Below are positions 33,351 to 45,829 of a DNA stretch of 64,000 bases, in pieces. The DNA is from Zeugodacus cucurbitae (lineage: Eukaryota > Arthropoda > Insecta > Diptera > Tephritidae): the NCBI RefSeq assembly GCF_028554725.1, contig NC_071668.1, positions 21,430,501 to 21,494,500 of the forward strand, written 5' to 3'. Position 1 is the first letter of the stretch. Each line of letters starts with the position of its first letter. The position numbers and the translations under genes were made by a program. Under the pieces are notes generated by a model. It saw nothing but the letters and a program-made list of their open reading frames with translations. It did no database searches and was not told the DNA's origin.

Positions 33351-34464
33351 CATTAGCATTTTTAGGGATCGCATGGGATAAGGCTTCTTGCCACTTGTAC
33401 CAATTTTTTTTTTTATTTTTTGAGTCAAGTCAAGTTTGATAGATTTTTAAGGGACATATATTTTTAAGATTCGCGTGGACTAATTATGTCCTCTTCGCAG
33501 AACACTCAAGAACTATCAGAAGAACTTCGCTTTAAAGAAGATGTATTTAATATTATCATACGGCATCTCCAAAAATACAGTCGTCTTCCGTTCAGATTGT
33601 GTCTATGCTGAAATATTCACAGTCATATTCACATCCATATTCACTCACTGAAAACACTAAAGCACTGCCTGTCGTCGGAAATGTCTAACGCCAGCCGAAA
33701 CATATTTGTCTGCTACCAAAATTAGCTATAAACATATTAAGACTGTCAAAGCGATAAAAATTATGGAAACTAATGTCTTTTTGATTCCTGGCAAACACAC
33801 AAGTGAGCATTAATTTGCTAAAAAACAAAAACATTTAAACTTATTTCTGTAGTATATTGAGTCACACATATGGAGCGACTTACTTGGAAAACACTTCATC
33901 CAACTTAAATAGCGCCAACAAGCAATTTGTGTGAAAATCTTGCAAGAAATTGTAAAATAATTTTTGGGACGATTCCAAGAAGCGTCACAACAACAGAGAA
34001 ACCACAATCCACTTGTGTATGGTATATGTGTATGTATGTATGTATGTAGAGAGTCTCCGTAGCCAGCGTCAAAAGGGAAAGAATAACAAACAAAGAAACA
34101 AACAAAAAGTATAAAGACAAATCTAACCTATGCACCGCATTACGAATTCTCCTTTGAGATGTTGCTTTGGCTACTTGCCACAGGCGGAGTTTCGAAGATA
34201 AATATAGAACATATGAAGCGGATGAACGCTTTGGATGACTGAAGTGTAAAGTAAAAGACTGTAGTATAAATATGTATAAATAAATATATATTTGTGTAGG
34301 GATAAACTCGGAAAACTATAAACAGCACGTTTGGAGCTTGTTAGGTACAGTGTGCTTTTCGGGACAGAATTGACTCAATTTGTTAAAAACGGATCTTGGA
34401 TCGAAGCTGATAACTTGAAGATGAATCTAATGGTTATTCTTCCAAGTTCACAGTCCTTAGCCGG
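33351..34464. other. Non-coding stretch
   Basis: No gene recognised. (TATG)n-like microsatellite at about 34030-34048. Confidence 0.45.
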
Positions 34465-34860
34465 ATATATCACCGGGATCACTCTATTACGAGGACCCGA
34501 CTGTTGGAAGCCCAATGTTGGTTTGAATAGCCATCCAATCATCTAAACAATCATATTGAGAGAGGATGTATAAAGGACATGCTACAGTCTTTAACAACCA
34601 GATTGAAGAACTAAGATGAGAAACTCGGCCTCATTGGCCAGATATAAATATAACCGAGATCGCTGCGGTTACGTAGACCCGACTGTCGTGGGATCGGAAG
34701 TCCAATGTTGGTTTGAGTAGCCATCCTATCATCTAAACTACGAAAGAAAAGCCTTGAGTGTGGGTATTGAGAGAGACTGACAGATAAAAATAGAGCTTTT
34801 TAATGGACATGTTAAGATCTTTAACAACCAGATTGAAGAACTAAGAGGAGAAACTCGTTA
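34465..34860. repeat. Direct tandem duplication, two units of about 190 bp
   Basis: Unit 1 (34465-34655) and unit 2 (34656-34860) share CCCGACTGT, CCAATGTTGGTTTGA, TAGCCATCC, ATCATCTAAAC, TCTTTAACAACCAGATTGAA and GAACTAAGA in the same order. The ACGTAGACCCGACTG segment links the pair to the repeat family at 18.4-19.2 kb. Confidence 0.65.
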
Positions 34861-36384
34861 GCTCGACAAAACTGGTCATCTAACTCCAGTGTGAACTCCA
34901 GAACTCTCGATATTCTAAAGGAACGTGCTGGTTCAACCGGATCTAACTAATGGATACAGGTCTCTAGTCTTCAAAGTATGAAAAACTGTTTTCGAAGCGA
35001 TCGCATATACCGGCGACTCTTTTCCGCCAAAGTAGACCGGCTATCTGTCATAAGTTGTTAGAAATATCTACTTCCGAGTAAACAGAGGCTCCGCGCCCTA
35101 AAAGACAAAGCAATAACTTTCTACACACTCATGGCTCAACCCAAGACACTGTGCAATGTCTGAAACAAACAAAGATGATGCGAACAAATTCGATTTGAGA
35201 ATGATTTGTGGAGAGACGAAAAAATTTGCGGAGTGAATTGTAAACATAACCGTCGGTTGTCAAGTGTGACAACATGGATTTCACTGAGCATCGAGGTGAA
35301 AATGTGCAAGTATTTGATTTCACTTTAGGGATTAAGAGATATTGAGATTATTATCATTCACCTTGTGATCCAAACGAACCCAACAGGCATAACGGCACGG
35401 GCATGTTTGCCATGGGTTTAAGCTGCTTTCATTTAACGTTTGTCTTATTATTTTTTTGCGCAAAAACAAAATACCACAAAAGAAAATAATAGGTATATAT
35501 GAGTAAAGTGGTTGTGTGGAGGAATCTCGTATACTAATAACAACACAATGCTGACTAAGGTGTAGACAGGTGTTTGGCCGATTTACATTTCATTGCAATT
35601 TGTAGTATGTGTTTCAAGGTCATGCTACAAGTGGTAAGATTTAAAAGTTGTGAAAGTTGATTTTGCGCTGTCGTTGATTTGAGGTCAACATTCACAAAAT
35701 GCAGTGCCTAGAGATGCTTACTAATGAGCTCATAAAGCATATTTCGTGCCAGATTGTTTACCTTCAATTACATTAGCGATTTGGTCAATAGATCTAGCGC
35801 AATTTCCATTCTAGTTAGAGCCATCTCGGCGTTTATTGTTATCGTACATACTGAACTGGATATGGTAATTTCAAAGTCGAATGAAGGTCAAGTGGAGCTA
35901 ATATATACTATTAAAACTCAAGAAACCCAAATCAAACACTTTTAAGAGCTTAATTGACTATGTTTCTTATATCTCTCAACTTTATACCGGACGGTAGGTC
36001 CTCGGTACTTCCAGCTATTATTGGAATGTGGGGTCTCCATACCCAACAATCAGCAAACTCTTATCTTTACCCCTTCATGTCAACATATCTGTTGTTCTTG
36101 TCTACTTTTCAGCTTCTAGTTGCCGGCAAGCAAAGTTCGGAATGTCCAAACATCCACAGTTTTTTTTGTACAGATGAGGAATATAAAAAGGGTCTAGAAA
36201 GGTCCGTCAGTCTTGGTAGGTAAATCTTGAAAGTATACTTGGCGAGAATATTTTGTTTGGGCAAACATTCGGCGGTACGGTATCTGGGGGCGGTCCGATG
36301 AGTTCTCAGACTCGCCGCGGGATCTGACGGATCACTTCGGATAATAAACGAATTGATAAAACTCTTCACATTGATTTTGCGTTT
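34861..36384. other. Non-coding stretch
   Basis: No gene recognised. Open frames at 35954-36223 (plus) and 36109-36369 (minus) overlap each other and match nothing I know. Confidence 0.4.
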
Positions 36385-36605
36385 TCAAACGGAATCCGAA
36401 AGAGCTTCTGTGAAGTTTCGAAGTGAAAGTCGAAGGAACATTGATCCACTAATATACACCAGAGACCAAGGAACAGTTTAAACAGTGGATTTCCGCGGCG
36501 AATTTGTTCTGAAGAAGTCCAAGACTGTCCTATCGGCCGTCAAAGCAATGTACATCATGTTTTGGGGTTCGGAAGGTGTGATCAGAGCTTAACCGATGCC
36601 GATCA
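36385..36605 (+). pseudogene. Mariner transposase central fragment (third lineage)
   Basis: Plus-strand reading gives a degraded YTRDQGTV-like segment, then FRGEFVLKKSKTVLSA and VKAMYIMFWGSEGVI. These parallel the YTPETKEQS.QW, PKKAKTVLSAGKVM and VFWD.GVI blocks between the first and second catalytic Asp of mariner transposases of the type fused in SETMAR. Termini are not seen. It differs clearly from the other mariners in the window. Confidence 0.6.
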
Positions 36606-36754
36606 GTGTTCGAATTTATACAAAATAGTCTAATTTACGATGGAAAATGTGGTACTCCATTATTAAGACGCTCGGAATCATACTTCCGCAGTCTCAGCGG
36701 CCAGATTGGTTGGAATTGGGGTACGAACTAAAATTTCACATTCATGAATGTAAT

Positions 36755-37415
36755 TACGATCTCCTGTCATCAAGCAAACAGTTAGCGCATTCGCGTCCCA
36801 CGTCCCTGTTGACAGTCATAATTTTGAAGTTGTAGATAATTTCGTCTATCTGGGAACCAGCATCAACAACACGAACAATGTCAGCCTGGCAATCCAATGC
36901 ACCATTACTCTTGCCAACATGTGCTACTATGGACTGAGTAGGCAACTGAAAAGTAAAGTCCTTTCTCGACGAACAAAAACCAAACTCTACAAGTCCCTTA
37001 TCATTCCCGTCCTACTTTACGGTGCAGAAGCATGAACGATGTGAACATCCGATGAGAAGGCACTAGAAGCTTTCGAGAGAAAGGTTTTGAGTAAGATTTA
37101 ATGTCTTATTTATATTGGCAACGTCGAATACTGCAGACGATGGAACGATGAGCTGTATATGTTATTCGACGACGTAGAAATAGTTCAGCGAATAAAGAGA
37201 CAGCGGCTACGATGGCTAGGTCATGTTGTTCGAATGGACGTAAGTGAGCCAGCTCTGAAAGTGTTCGATGCAGTGCCCGCTGGTGGAAGCCGAGGAAGTG
37301 GGAGACCTCCACTTCGTTGGAAGGACCAGCTGGAGAAGGACCTGGCTTCACTTGGTATAACCAATTGGCGCCAAACTGCTAAAGCGAGTAATAAATAGCG
37401 TGCTGTTGTGGATTA
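36755..37415 (+). pseudogene. RTE-like LINE ORF C-terminal fragment
   Basis: After a first block (LLSSSKQLAHSRP) and a frameshift comes FEVVDNFVYLGTSIN, then LANMCYYGLSRQLKSKVLSR, YKSLIIPVLLYGAEA, ALEAFERKVLSKI, WNDELYMLFDDVEIVQRIKR and RLRWLGHVVRMD, ending GRPPLRWKDQLEKDLASLGI and TNWRQTAK. It is the longest and best preserved piece of this element in the window (about 200 codons after the RT core). It carries two to three stops in the first half and a clean last 80 codons. The catalytic RT motifs lie upstream and are absent. Confidence 0.85.
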
Positions 37416-38660
37416 TAATTTTCCTAAGATGTTCGATTTTCTCTCGTAGGCTAAGTACATATCGGTCCACCCTCAATATGTATTTATTTGCTCAATTGCA
37501 TGTCTAAATTAGAAAAATATTTACTCCATATAAATATTGCTCGATTGCTTTTGTTTTTGCACAGTTACATATATAAATATGTCAACCATACAACAACAAC
37601 ACATACGTATATATAACACAGTAGTGTACTCGCATGCCGATAAAGCTTGAAGTAGCGCAAATTCTATGCGGATTACTTAAATGGATTTGTATCCATATGA
37701 TTATATTGGCAAAATAAAGCTATGGCACGGATTGGCTTTTATGAGTTTGTCATAAAAATATGATTGCCATGCTCCTTGTAGGACTTGCATATTTCATTTC
37801 ACTAACACTAACACCAACACTAACCAAACTAGTGGTAGAAGCTTCAAGCAGCAGCAGCTCGTGCTCGACGTGTGATGGTGGGAAGGCTTTGTTTTGGGGG
37901 CTGCGGCAAAGTGGAAAAGCAGATTGCGGATTAAGATTAGAAAAATATGAAGTTGTTGACGAACAGATGAAACAAATACGAGCTCTGATATATTTACCAA
38001 GCAAACACACACACACAAACACACATACAATACATACATCCACACATAAGTAAACAAATAAAATCCGAGTGGAATAAAGTGGATATGTGCTAAATGATTG
38101 GATGCGTGGATTAAAATTGGAATTGCTTGGCGCTGTGGCGCACATTCGCCAAATTAGTCAATCTGTTTAAACGATCGGAATATGTCTTGGCAATAAAAAA
38201 CATGTCTCACTTGCAATAAAATAATATTATGCGATTTTTCTTTGCATGCGATGGCTTCATTCAGTTTGTGGCGCGATTGACCTTAGTTGATTGCTGCTAA
38301 GAATAATCAAATCTCTAAAAAGTAGCAAAAAGTATGCAATGTAAATCAGAGCAATAACATATATTCATATTTTTTGTAGTTATATGCATTTATTTATTGT
38401 TGTACATTTTTATTAAGCCTTAGCTTTTTTGTTGTAATGTAAATTTTATCTAGAAAGCCACATTCTTCGGTATCAATGAGAGTAAGATTTTAGCTATATA
38501 AGACTTAAGCGGTGCGATAACGATAATTTGTAATATAAATTTGCATATAAATATAGTCTTCTAACCTTAAAAGTGAACTTCTCAAACTTTTTCGTGGCAA
38601 AAATATGCTCTGATACATAATCCTCCTCGTGGATTCAAGCCTCATTTGTTAGGATTTACC
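37416..38660. other. Non-coding stretch with (CA)n run
   Basis: 37.74-38.15 kb is GC-richer and contains a CACACACAAACACACATAC tract (38006-38030). No gene is recognised. Confidence 0.4.
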
Positions 38661-40552
38661 AATAATAATATAAACATAATTTTCTGTACGTGTTTATGCT
38701 ACTGAACTCCTTCTAAACGGCTGGACCGATTTGATTGTACCTCAGTGAAATAATTATATGTGCATGAACTTTTTGCAAAACATATTAAAGATTACAAAAT
38801 TGCAAAATATTTCTGAGTATGCAGGTTTGTTATTATTAATGTATACGTTATAAAAAATAACAAATTTCAAAATATTTTTTAAACTATAAAACAGAATTGA
38901 AGTTTAGGCTAATAGTAAATATTTATATATGCATTTCACTATTTTTACCAGTAAAGCCTATACATTTGAGTTTAACTGAAAGAAATTTTTATTTTAATAG
39001 TCAGTAGAATTGTCCTTAGCTAAATTAAGCCGCTTAATCAGAGAATTCACTACTGACTGTAGAATAGTTATGTAAATATTGGCAAATTCTTGCTTTATGG
39101 CTAATTTAAGGTGACGTACTGTCTCAAACTGCTTTCCGTTTTGGAAAACCGGAGTCGAGAGGTTCCCCCAGAGATCCTCAATAGGATTTAGGTTCAAGCT
39201 CAATGCTGCACATTGTAATACCGGAATTTTCCGGTCGTTAAAGATGTTCTTTGTGTGGATTGAAGCGTTATCCTTTCGATATGTCCAGTTATCTGCCATA
39301 AATATTGCCATCAAATTTTATTAACTCGCTGTCCAAAAGATCTACATTGATATTAGCCCATGAAATCAAGGTACCGATTCCAAAACATCGCTTGTAGTAG
39401 GACCGTCGTCCCTGGTGCGAATCTCTCCAATATTTCTTGCAATGACCTGGACCGACCAAATTTAATTTTTTTTCGTCACTAAAGACTGTATTGTGTCACT
39501 CATCGGCACAGACTTGGTATTTATTTGCAAACCTCAAATGTGCTTTATTGTGCCTTTCTTTAGCAGGCATGGAGGTGTGTTACAGAAACTGATTTTTATG
39601 TATAATTGGAAAAATTATATTTATTGTGATTTTCTGTCTTAACTTGGTCCAGATTTGATCGCTGCTTATCAAGTCCGCAACTACTAGCCGTCGAATCTTC
39701 CTTTCGCACCGCTCATCAATGTTGTTTTTTGTCCGCTGCGCCGCGCTATACCATAATTAGTGGGGTTTTTAAGAAATTTTGAGATACAGTTCCGATGTCG
39801 CTTTGGTCTAGAGCCATTTTGGAACCGCTTTCATGCGTTCCTATGATTATTACTTGTTCCTCGGCTGATGAACTAGTACTACGAGGCATTTTGGGCTTAA
39901 AGTTAAATAAATGTAATCAAATTTTTAATAATTCATTAAGTTAATGCACCTGCAATAATTTTGAAAACAAATTTTAGCAAAAAAAGTTTTTGCTGCGAAA
40001 CTATCAGTAAGACAGATCCGCTAAACAGATTTTGCACATATAAATATTTACTATACAATACCCAATTCACAAGCATATTCTTAATGTAACTGTACAACGA
40101 ACGAGAAAAGTCTGAAACAATTTCCGTTGCATAGTAAGGGTAACATATCAACCTTTTATTCCACATTTACCGAAATCCAAAAAATAACAGTGAATAAGAA
40201 ATATAAACAAAAGAAGAAATGTTTGACTGTGGTATTTTTGTGTCTTCAGCTTGATTCGAGAATGGTTTGTAGTCACCATTCGGTCTAGTTTAAATAGTGC
40301 ATTTAATTAATTTCAAATTTATATTTTTTTAATGTTTTATATTTGCCAAAATATATGCGATTACTGTATAAAACCCGCCTTAAGGTATGTAAAATTTGTT
40401 TGGGGAATGTTTTATAATTAATGTCGCTACTGTCGGTGTAGCAAATACTCAATCAATTCAATTATTTTATTATGTGTGTTTCATTTCATACTATCTTTAA
40501 TATTCAAATAACTTGAAATGTCATGAAGGACAACGTCTGTCGGGTCCGCTAG
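38661..40552 (+). mobile_element. Helitron-like element fragment, split by a Tc1-like copy
   Basis: Left of the Tc1 copy, TCCTTCTAAACGGCTGGACC followed by GATTTGA is a phrase I recognise from insect Helitron-derived repeats. To the right, the sequence ends GTCTGTCGGGTCCGCTAG followed by T at 40553. Helitrons end in CTRR (here CTAG) and insert before T, so the 3' end is plausible. The 5' terminus is not defined. The interior has no coding sequence. Confidence 0.45.
38740..40232 (-). mobile_element. Tc1-like transposon, longest copy (1.49 kb)
   Basis: The left end CCTCAGTGAAATAATTATAT and the shortened right end TTTGACTGTGG are flanked by TA (38738-38739 and 40233-40234). The minus-strand transposase starts near 39890 with MPRGTSSSAEEQ, followed by a broken middle. 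The catalytic region at 39314-38994 includes TYRKDNASIHTKNIFNDR, where D of DNASIH is the second catalytic Asp, and LNLNPIEDLWG, whose E is the third catalytic residue. About 30 residues separate them instead of the 34 usual for DD34E enzymes, suggesting a small deletion. FETVRHLKLAIKQEFANI and a normal C-terminus follow. Frameshifts between N- and C-terminal parts make it inactive. Confidence 0.85.
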
Positions 40553-40553
40553 T

Positions 40554-42316
40554 ACTCATATAAAGTGTTAATATATTTTCTTTTTTTCAATTGTAGGTCG
40601 ACTCGAAAACCAGTGTAAAAGTAACTCGCAAGTTGGGGCTTGGTAGGGGTAAGTGAAAAATTGTTTTATCAGAATTATTGTACGATATCAGTAATTGAGT
40701 AATAAGAGTAAGAACAGCCGCAACATGGACTCTTAAATATTTTATAAATACGTTTATAATGTTTATTTATATTAAGAGTTAATGTAACTCCCCTAGAAAA
40801 AGAAGAGCTGCCTCATTTAACTGTTTCTTGATTGCGTTAAACAATGCTAATGTGGTATTACATATACTATGTATAATACATATAAATATCTGCCTTGCCA
40901 GCAAATAACCTTTAAACCCTTATAAAAATTGTATGTACCTGAAGAGACCTGAAGAGATATCGAATAGATTCCGCGAAAGAAAAACATTTACTTGAACTGC
41001 TTAAACATAAGTTCTTTCTAAGAGATACTAAACTGTCGATGAATAGCATCGATCCTACTACACATCATACATCATGTGATATCAAAAAATAGTTTTTTTT
41101 TCAATAATAAATTGCTTTCTTAACATGTCTAGCAAACGGTAGTAAAGTAATTTTTAAAAATTTGAAGTTGTTCTAAAGATTTAGCAGTTAGAAGAAGGAG
41201 TTGTCCGAAGCGGTGAGTTGGCTGCTGGCAATTTTTCCTTGATATCTCAAAAACGGTTTGACCAAATGATTGGAATTTGTTAGGTGCACTCAGCACATGA
41301 AACACTCTATTATCTATCAAAAATTCCCAAAATTTCGATTTTTTTATAGCAAAAAACTAAAAATAAAAACACAAAATTAAATTTTTTTCAATTGTCCAGC
41401 AATTTTAGGTATATTTATTTAATCGTAGCGTGTTCCATGCATTTAAGCTTACATATTAAAACGCCGCTAACTTTTTTCGTTTCCGATAAGCCAATCAGGC
41501 GGAATCGTGGAGGAAGTGCGAGCCCAATTTTTCAAGGCATGCTTTAACACATGTTCTTCACAATGTTTTTAGCTTAAAATTTATATTTATACTGTCGAGA
41601 GTTATTTTGATAAATGATAATAATAACACAAAGCTAACTATTTACTGTTAAAAAAAGAACAATTCTAAAAATTGCCCAAAAACAGGCCGTCACATGGGAT
41701 GACCCCCTTTAATAAATCGTATCCAGTGAATTTGAACGGTATCCCGATAATATGACCTTTAAGATGTCTCAACTTAAGTCTTGCGAGAGCTAAAGTCGAC
41801 AAGAAAATGTTCACGTTAGATTTCCACATTTCGTTCCTCCAGACAACTTTAAAAAACAAGCTGGTTTGGGAGAAGAGAAGTGTGCCAACAACTTTGAGGT
41901 TAGGATTGTCAAAAGTTTCGTGAGACCAATGAAATTTTATTAACTGTGTGTTTACTGAAGGAACATACATAGTTCAGCTCATCCTCATTCACAATTAGCT
42001 AGATGGCCAAACCAATTTGGAGTATAGTATATCGAAACATTTCACGCCTATAAAAGTTTTGTGCTACTCTTATGCATTTTGTTCGAAGGTATATAGCTAA
42101 TTATGATAAGCAAAATATTTTACCTAATTTAATTAATTTGATATATCTCGGACTCAGACTGACGTCGACTATATAACCAAAGCAGAGATTTGGAAATCAT
42201 TACTTCCGTATATAGGGGGCATTTTCACATTTTAAACTTTTCTAATAACAATCCACATTATATTATACCTAACATTATCCTTTTATAAATATATATTCGC
42301 TACTAACCGATAAATC
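40554..42316. other. AT-rich non-coding stretch
   Basis: No gene or repeat recognised. Minus-strand open frame 41665-41970 matches no family known to me. Confidence 0.45.
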
Positions 42317-43190
42317 GGGTGATCTAAGCCTTTTCAATAGCCATTTTTGACAATTACTCTTGAGTAGTGTCAATTTGTCCTGTTATTTTTGTTCAGTATT
42401 TTTTTGTCATTCCAACATGGAAAGACTTACGCCGAAACAACGTTTACAAATTGTTCAACTTTATTTCGAAAATTCACGTTCTGTAAAGAATTTGTTTCGC
42501 GCACTTCGCTCAACTTTATGGTCAACATAATCGACCTTCTGATCGTACTATTCGCAACAGTATCACCCACCTAGAGACCCAGCATTTATTATTGGGTAAT
42601 ATTTGACCGAATATACCACGTCCAGCACGTAGTGAAAAAATATAGCGGCCGTAGCTGGGAGTGTACACGAAGACCAAGGAGAGACGCTTCGGCGCCGTTC
42701 GCAGCAACTCGGACTGTTATCGCGCCATGTTAACCGACTATTTGATGCCTGGAATTGAAGCTCGTGAACTCGGCGACATTTGGTTTGAACAAGACACACA
42801 TCGCTTCAATCAATGGATTTATTAAGAGAACATTTCGGTGAGCAGATAATTTTACGTTTTGTGCCGGTCGATAGGCCATCAAGATCGTGTGATATCATAG
42901 CGTTAGACTTTTTCCTGTTGGAATATGTAAAGTCTAAAGGCTATGCGGATAATCCCGCTTCGATTCAGGCCTTGGGACAAAACAACACTCATGTCATTTG
43001 TCATTTAGCAGTCGAAAAGCTCGAACGAGTCATCAAAAAATTGACTCAAGGGATGGACCATTTGAGAATTAGCCGCGGCCAATATTCGAAAAAGATTAAA
43101 TAAATAAATTCCAAAGAATGTTCTTTCGAATTTGAATTTTTTGTGGTTTTTTTTCTGTAAAAGAGCAGGGAACCTCAAAATGGATCACCC
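42317..43190 (+). mobile_element. Mariner-like element (GGGTGATC termini), internally deleted, 874 bp
   Basis: Terminal GGGTGATC and its complement GGATCACCC bound the copy. The transposase starts MERLTPKQRLQIVQLYFENS (ATG at 42418) and the N-terminal region continues with frameshifts to RRRSQQLGL near 42718. There it jumps straight to RAMLTDYLMPGIEARELGDI and WFEQD, then MDLLREHFGEQI (42813), SCDIIALDFFLLEYVKSK and a C-terminus to 43103. About 130 residues, including the first catalytic Asp block seen at 59.9 kb, are deleted. Such copies with both ends are typical non-autonomous derivatives. Confidence 0.85.
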
Positions 43191-45829
43191 TGTATATTCA
43201 TTATTGAAGACTACGGACTACATTATAAAGTTTAATGATCGTATTTAAAATTATGGAGATAGATCTCATCGACGCTAACGGAATATATGGAGTCTAAAGG
43301 AATACCTTCCCTTCAGACCCATTAAACTTACGGAACCCGAGAACTTTCCCACTCCATTGTGAGCCCGTTTGACAATTTGTATTTTGTAACATTTATGTTT
43401 ATTTTGTTTTATGTGTATTTTGTAGGCGTGGCCATGGTTCAATGGGCGTATATTGTACAGTTCTTCCTAAGATTACCGTGACAAAAAGAAAAGTCGTCAA
43501 ATGGTATAACGAAGAGTCTTAAATATGAAATATTAAATATTAATAACTAAATGCAATTTGTAATTAAATACTTATTTGAATAACTTCAAAGCTTTAAAAT
43601 TATTCAAAATACTCATTCCACTTGCAACTAGTACTTTAAGTATTTAAAATATATAAATAATCTATGTATATGTACGTTCGTTCCTTGTGGATATCACTAC
43701 CACCAAATAAATTAAATAATCCATGTACGAAATGCCAATATTCCGCTCCAATCAAAATGAAATTAAAAGAAATTCTGCGGATTTCCGTCATTTGTACAAC
43801 ACCGAGATGAGTGCCATAAGCGCCACTCCATCGTGTCTTCGTTCTTCACTTCATTCTTCATTCTTCTTCGCTGAGATGATGATGAGTGTGGAATTGGAAT
43901 CAAAACATGCTGCCGCATAGCTGCGAGCTGCATTGCCACAGGCTGCCGGGCTGGCTGGCTGTTGGCTGGATGAATGCTGCTGCGCCGTTATTGACGACGA
44001 GCAAAGAAATGAGCAAATAAAGCCACGCGCAAACACACAATCCAATCATGGCTGCATTTATTATGAATGAGCTGTGTGGCAAGCAGTCGATCTGTGGCTG
44101 CGCGTCGCATCCATCCATACCAATGGATGAAGTTGAACTGTATACGAGTATATGTAAGGACTACGGTTTTTGGGTTGTCAGAGGCCGCGGTGCTCACCCT
44201 TATAATGCTGTTGAGCGTGCTTTCGGCATTTTTAGTTCATCTGCTTAGTGTTTTTGTTTTGTTTTTGGAGCTGATGGTGAGAAGCGCGAGGGGGTGAGGG
44301 GAGGTGTGGTGCCTGTTTTGCGCTGCTGCTAAGTGTAGAACTAAGTCCGGTTAAAGCGTTGCAGGCGAAAGAAGATTGAGTTGAAGTGATGTTGTTGTTG
44401 TTGTAATTGTTGTTATTGTTGTTGTTGTTCTTATTATTGTTGTTGTGGTTTTTTCTAGTAGTCTCAGCAGTAACGGCATTTGATCAATTCGCTATCATTG
44501 CTGTTTGCAGTTGTTGTTGTTTTCGGTGTTGTTGTTGTTGTAGCTGTGCCGCGCCACCACTGCGCTTGTTGAATGCCTACGAATGCGAAATAATTGGACA
44601 TAATGCGGTAATCCTCAAGTAATCTGTGGTTCTTCTAAATGTGGCTGTGTGTGTATGTATTTATGCTGGATATACATATATATATATATACAGTTATATA
44701 TACATATAGTTTTATCGCTTCCTGCGCTAGTTAACCGTAATACCCACATTTGCGATGCTATTTACGCCAACTTTCACGACGATAATGCTGATGTTGTTGT
44801 TATAAAAATAAAAATAAACACCGCTCACAAGGCAGCGAGCTCTCTTCTTCAATCTCTCGTCTTTTTTTCGTTTTCAACCAAACAACTTTGCAAGATTTTC
44901 GTTTCGTTTAGTCGCTGCGAATTTCGAAGGCTTAGGCTGCCATGAGGGTTGCCCTCGGGCTTAACTCTGCTGATTGTCTGGCCGGGTGATAATAGTAGTT
45001 AGTGGAAAGTGTTGTTGTTGTTGCTGTTGCTTACTTGCTGCCGGCTGTCCACACTGATGGCCAAATAGTTGCAAATGAATGATGCAGATTTAACACCCCG
45101 ACACTTTGCTTATTTGTACGGATTTCTATTTCTTCACACACACACATCCATGTGGTGTAGATTGGTATAAATGATGCTGTGTTGCGTTGCGTTGAGCCGT
45201 TGGCGGATAAGATGTCTGATAAATAAATATTTTGTGAGTTTGTTTAGGATTTAGCAGCTAATGGTGGCAAATGGAGCAAATTACGGCAACTGGTCGAGCA
45301 GAAAGTAAGTGCCAATTGGGAAATATTAAGAAAAATTAGACTATCTTGCGTCTCTTATGTGTGTGTCTTATGTGTGCGCAAATGTGGGCTGCCAAGTAAT
45401 GAACTTGTGTGCGTGCCGTCCTGCTAAGTTGTTGTTGATAGTTGCGTAACTGATGGTCACATTACGCAAAAGTCTGATAAGTAGGCTTAAATAAGTGAAG
45501 CTTTATTCTTCTTCTTCTCCTTTTTTCAATCCATTAGCTTTTGGGGCTAAAAGTTAAATGGAAATGAATGCAAATGTGCGAATAAAGCGAAGAAATTGAA
45601 TATTTCACGAAGATTTCGTAAGTGAGGTTATTTCGAGCCGAAAATTCTTCATATATAGATACTTGGTTGATTTTGTATGCTTGTATAGAAACATCTTAAA
45701 CACTTAAAAAGCGAAAAAATCACGATTTTTGGGAGAGCTGGTCTGAGAAATTTCGAATTATAATTTTTATATAAAATCTTATTGAATACTTATTCATTTC
45801 ATCTCGCTGGAGTTAGAAGAGACTTGCTT
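43191..45829. other. Putative regulatory or intronic DNA with long TTG runs
   Basis: 43191-43500 may hold a decayed DINE-like piece (GTAGGCGTGGCCATGGTTC). 43.75-45.6 kb is GC-richer with TTG runs (44391-44453, 44508-44541, 45011-45030), a (TA)n run (44672-44690) and CT-rich patches. No protein family is recognised in any frame. The composition resembles control regions of fly developmental genes, which is inference only. Confidence 0.35.

Noticed and set aside
45253..45305. Plus-strand ATG frame ending in AAA|GTAAGT
   Set aside because: Only about 15 codons precede the donor and there is no signal peptide, upstream stop logic or family match, so it is too weak to call an exon.
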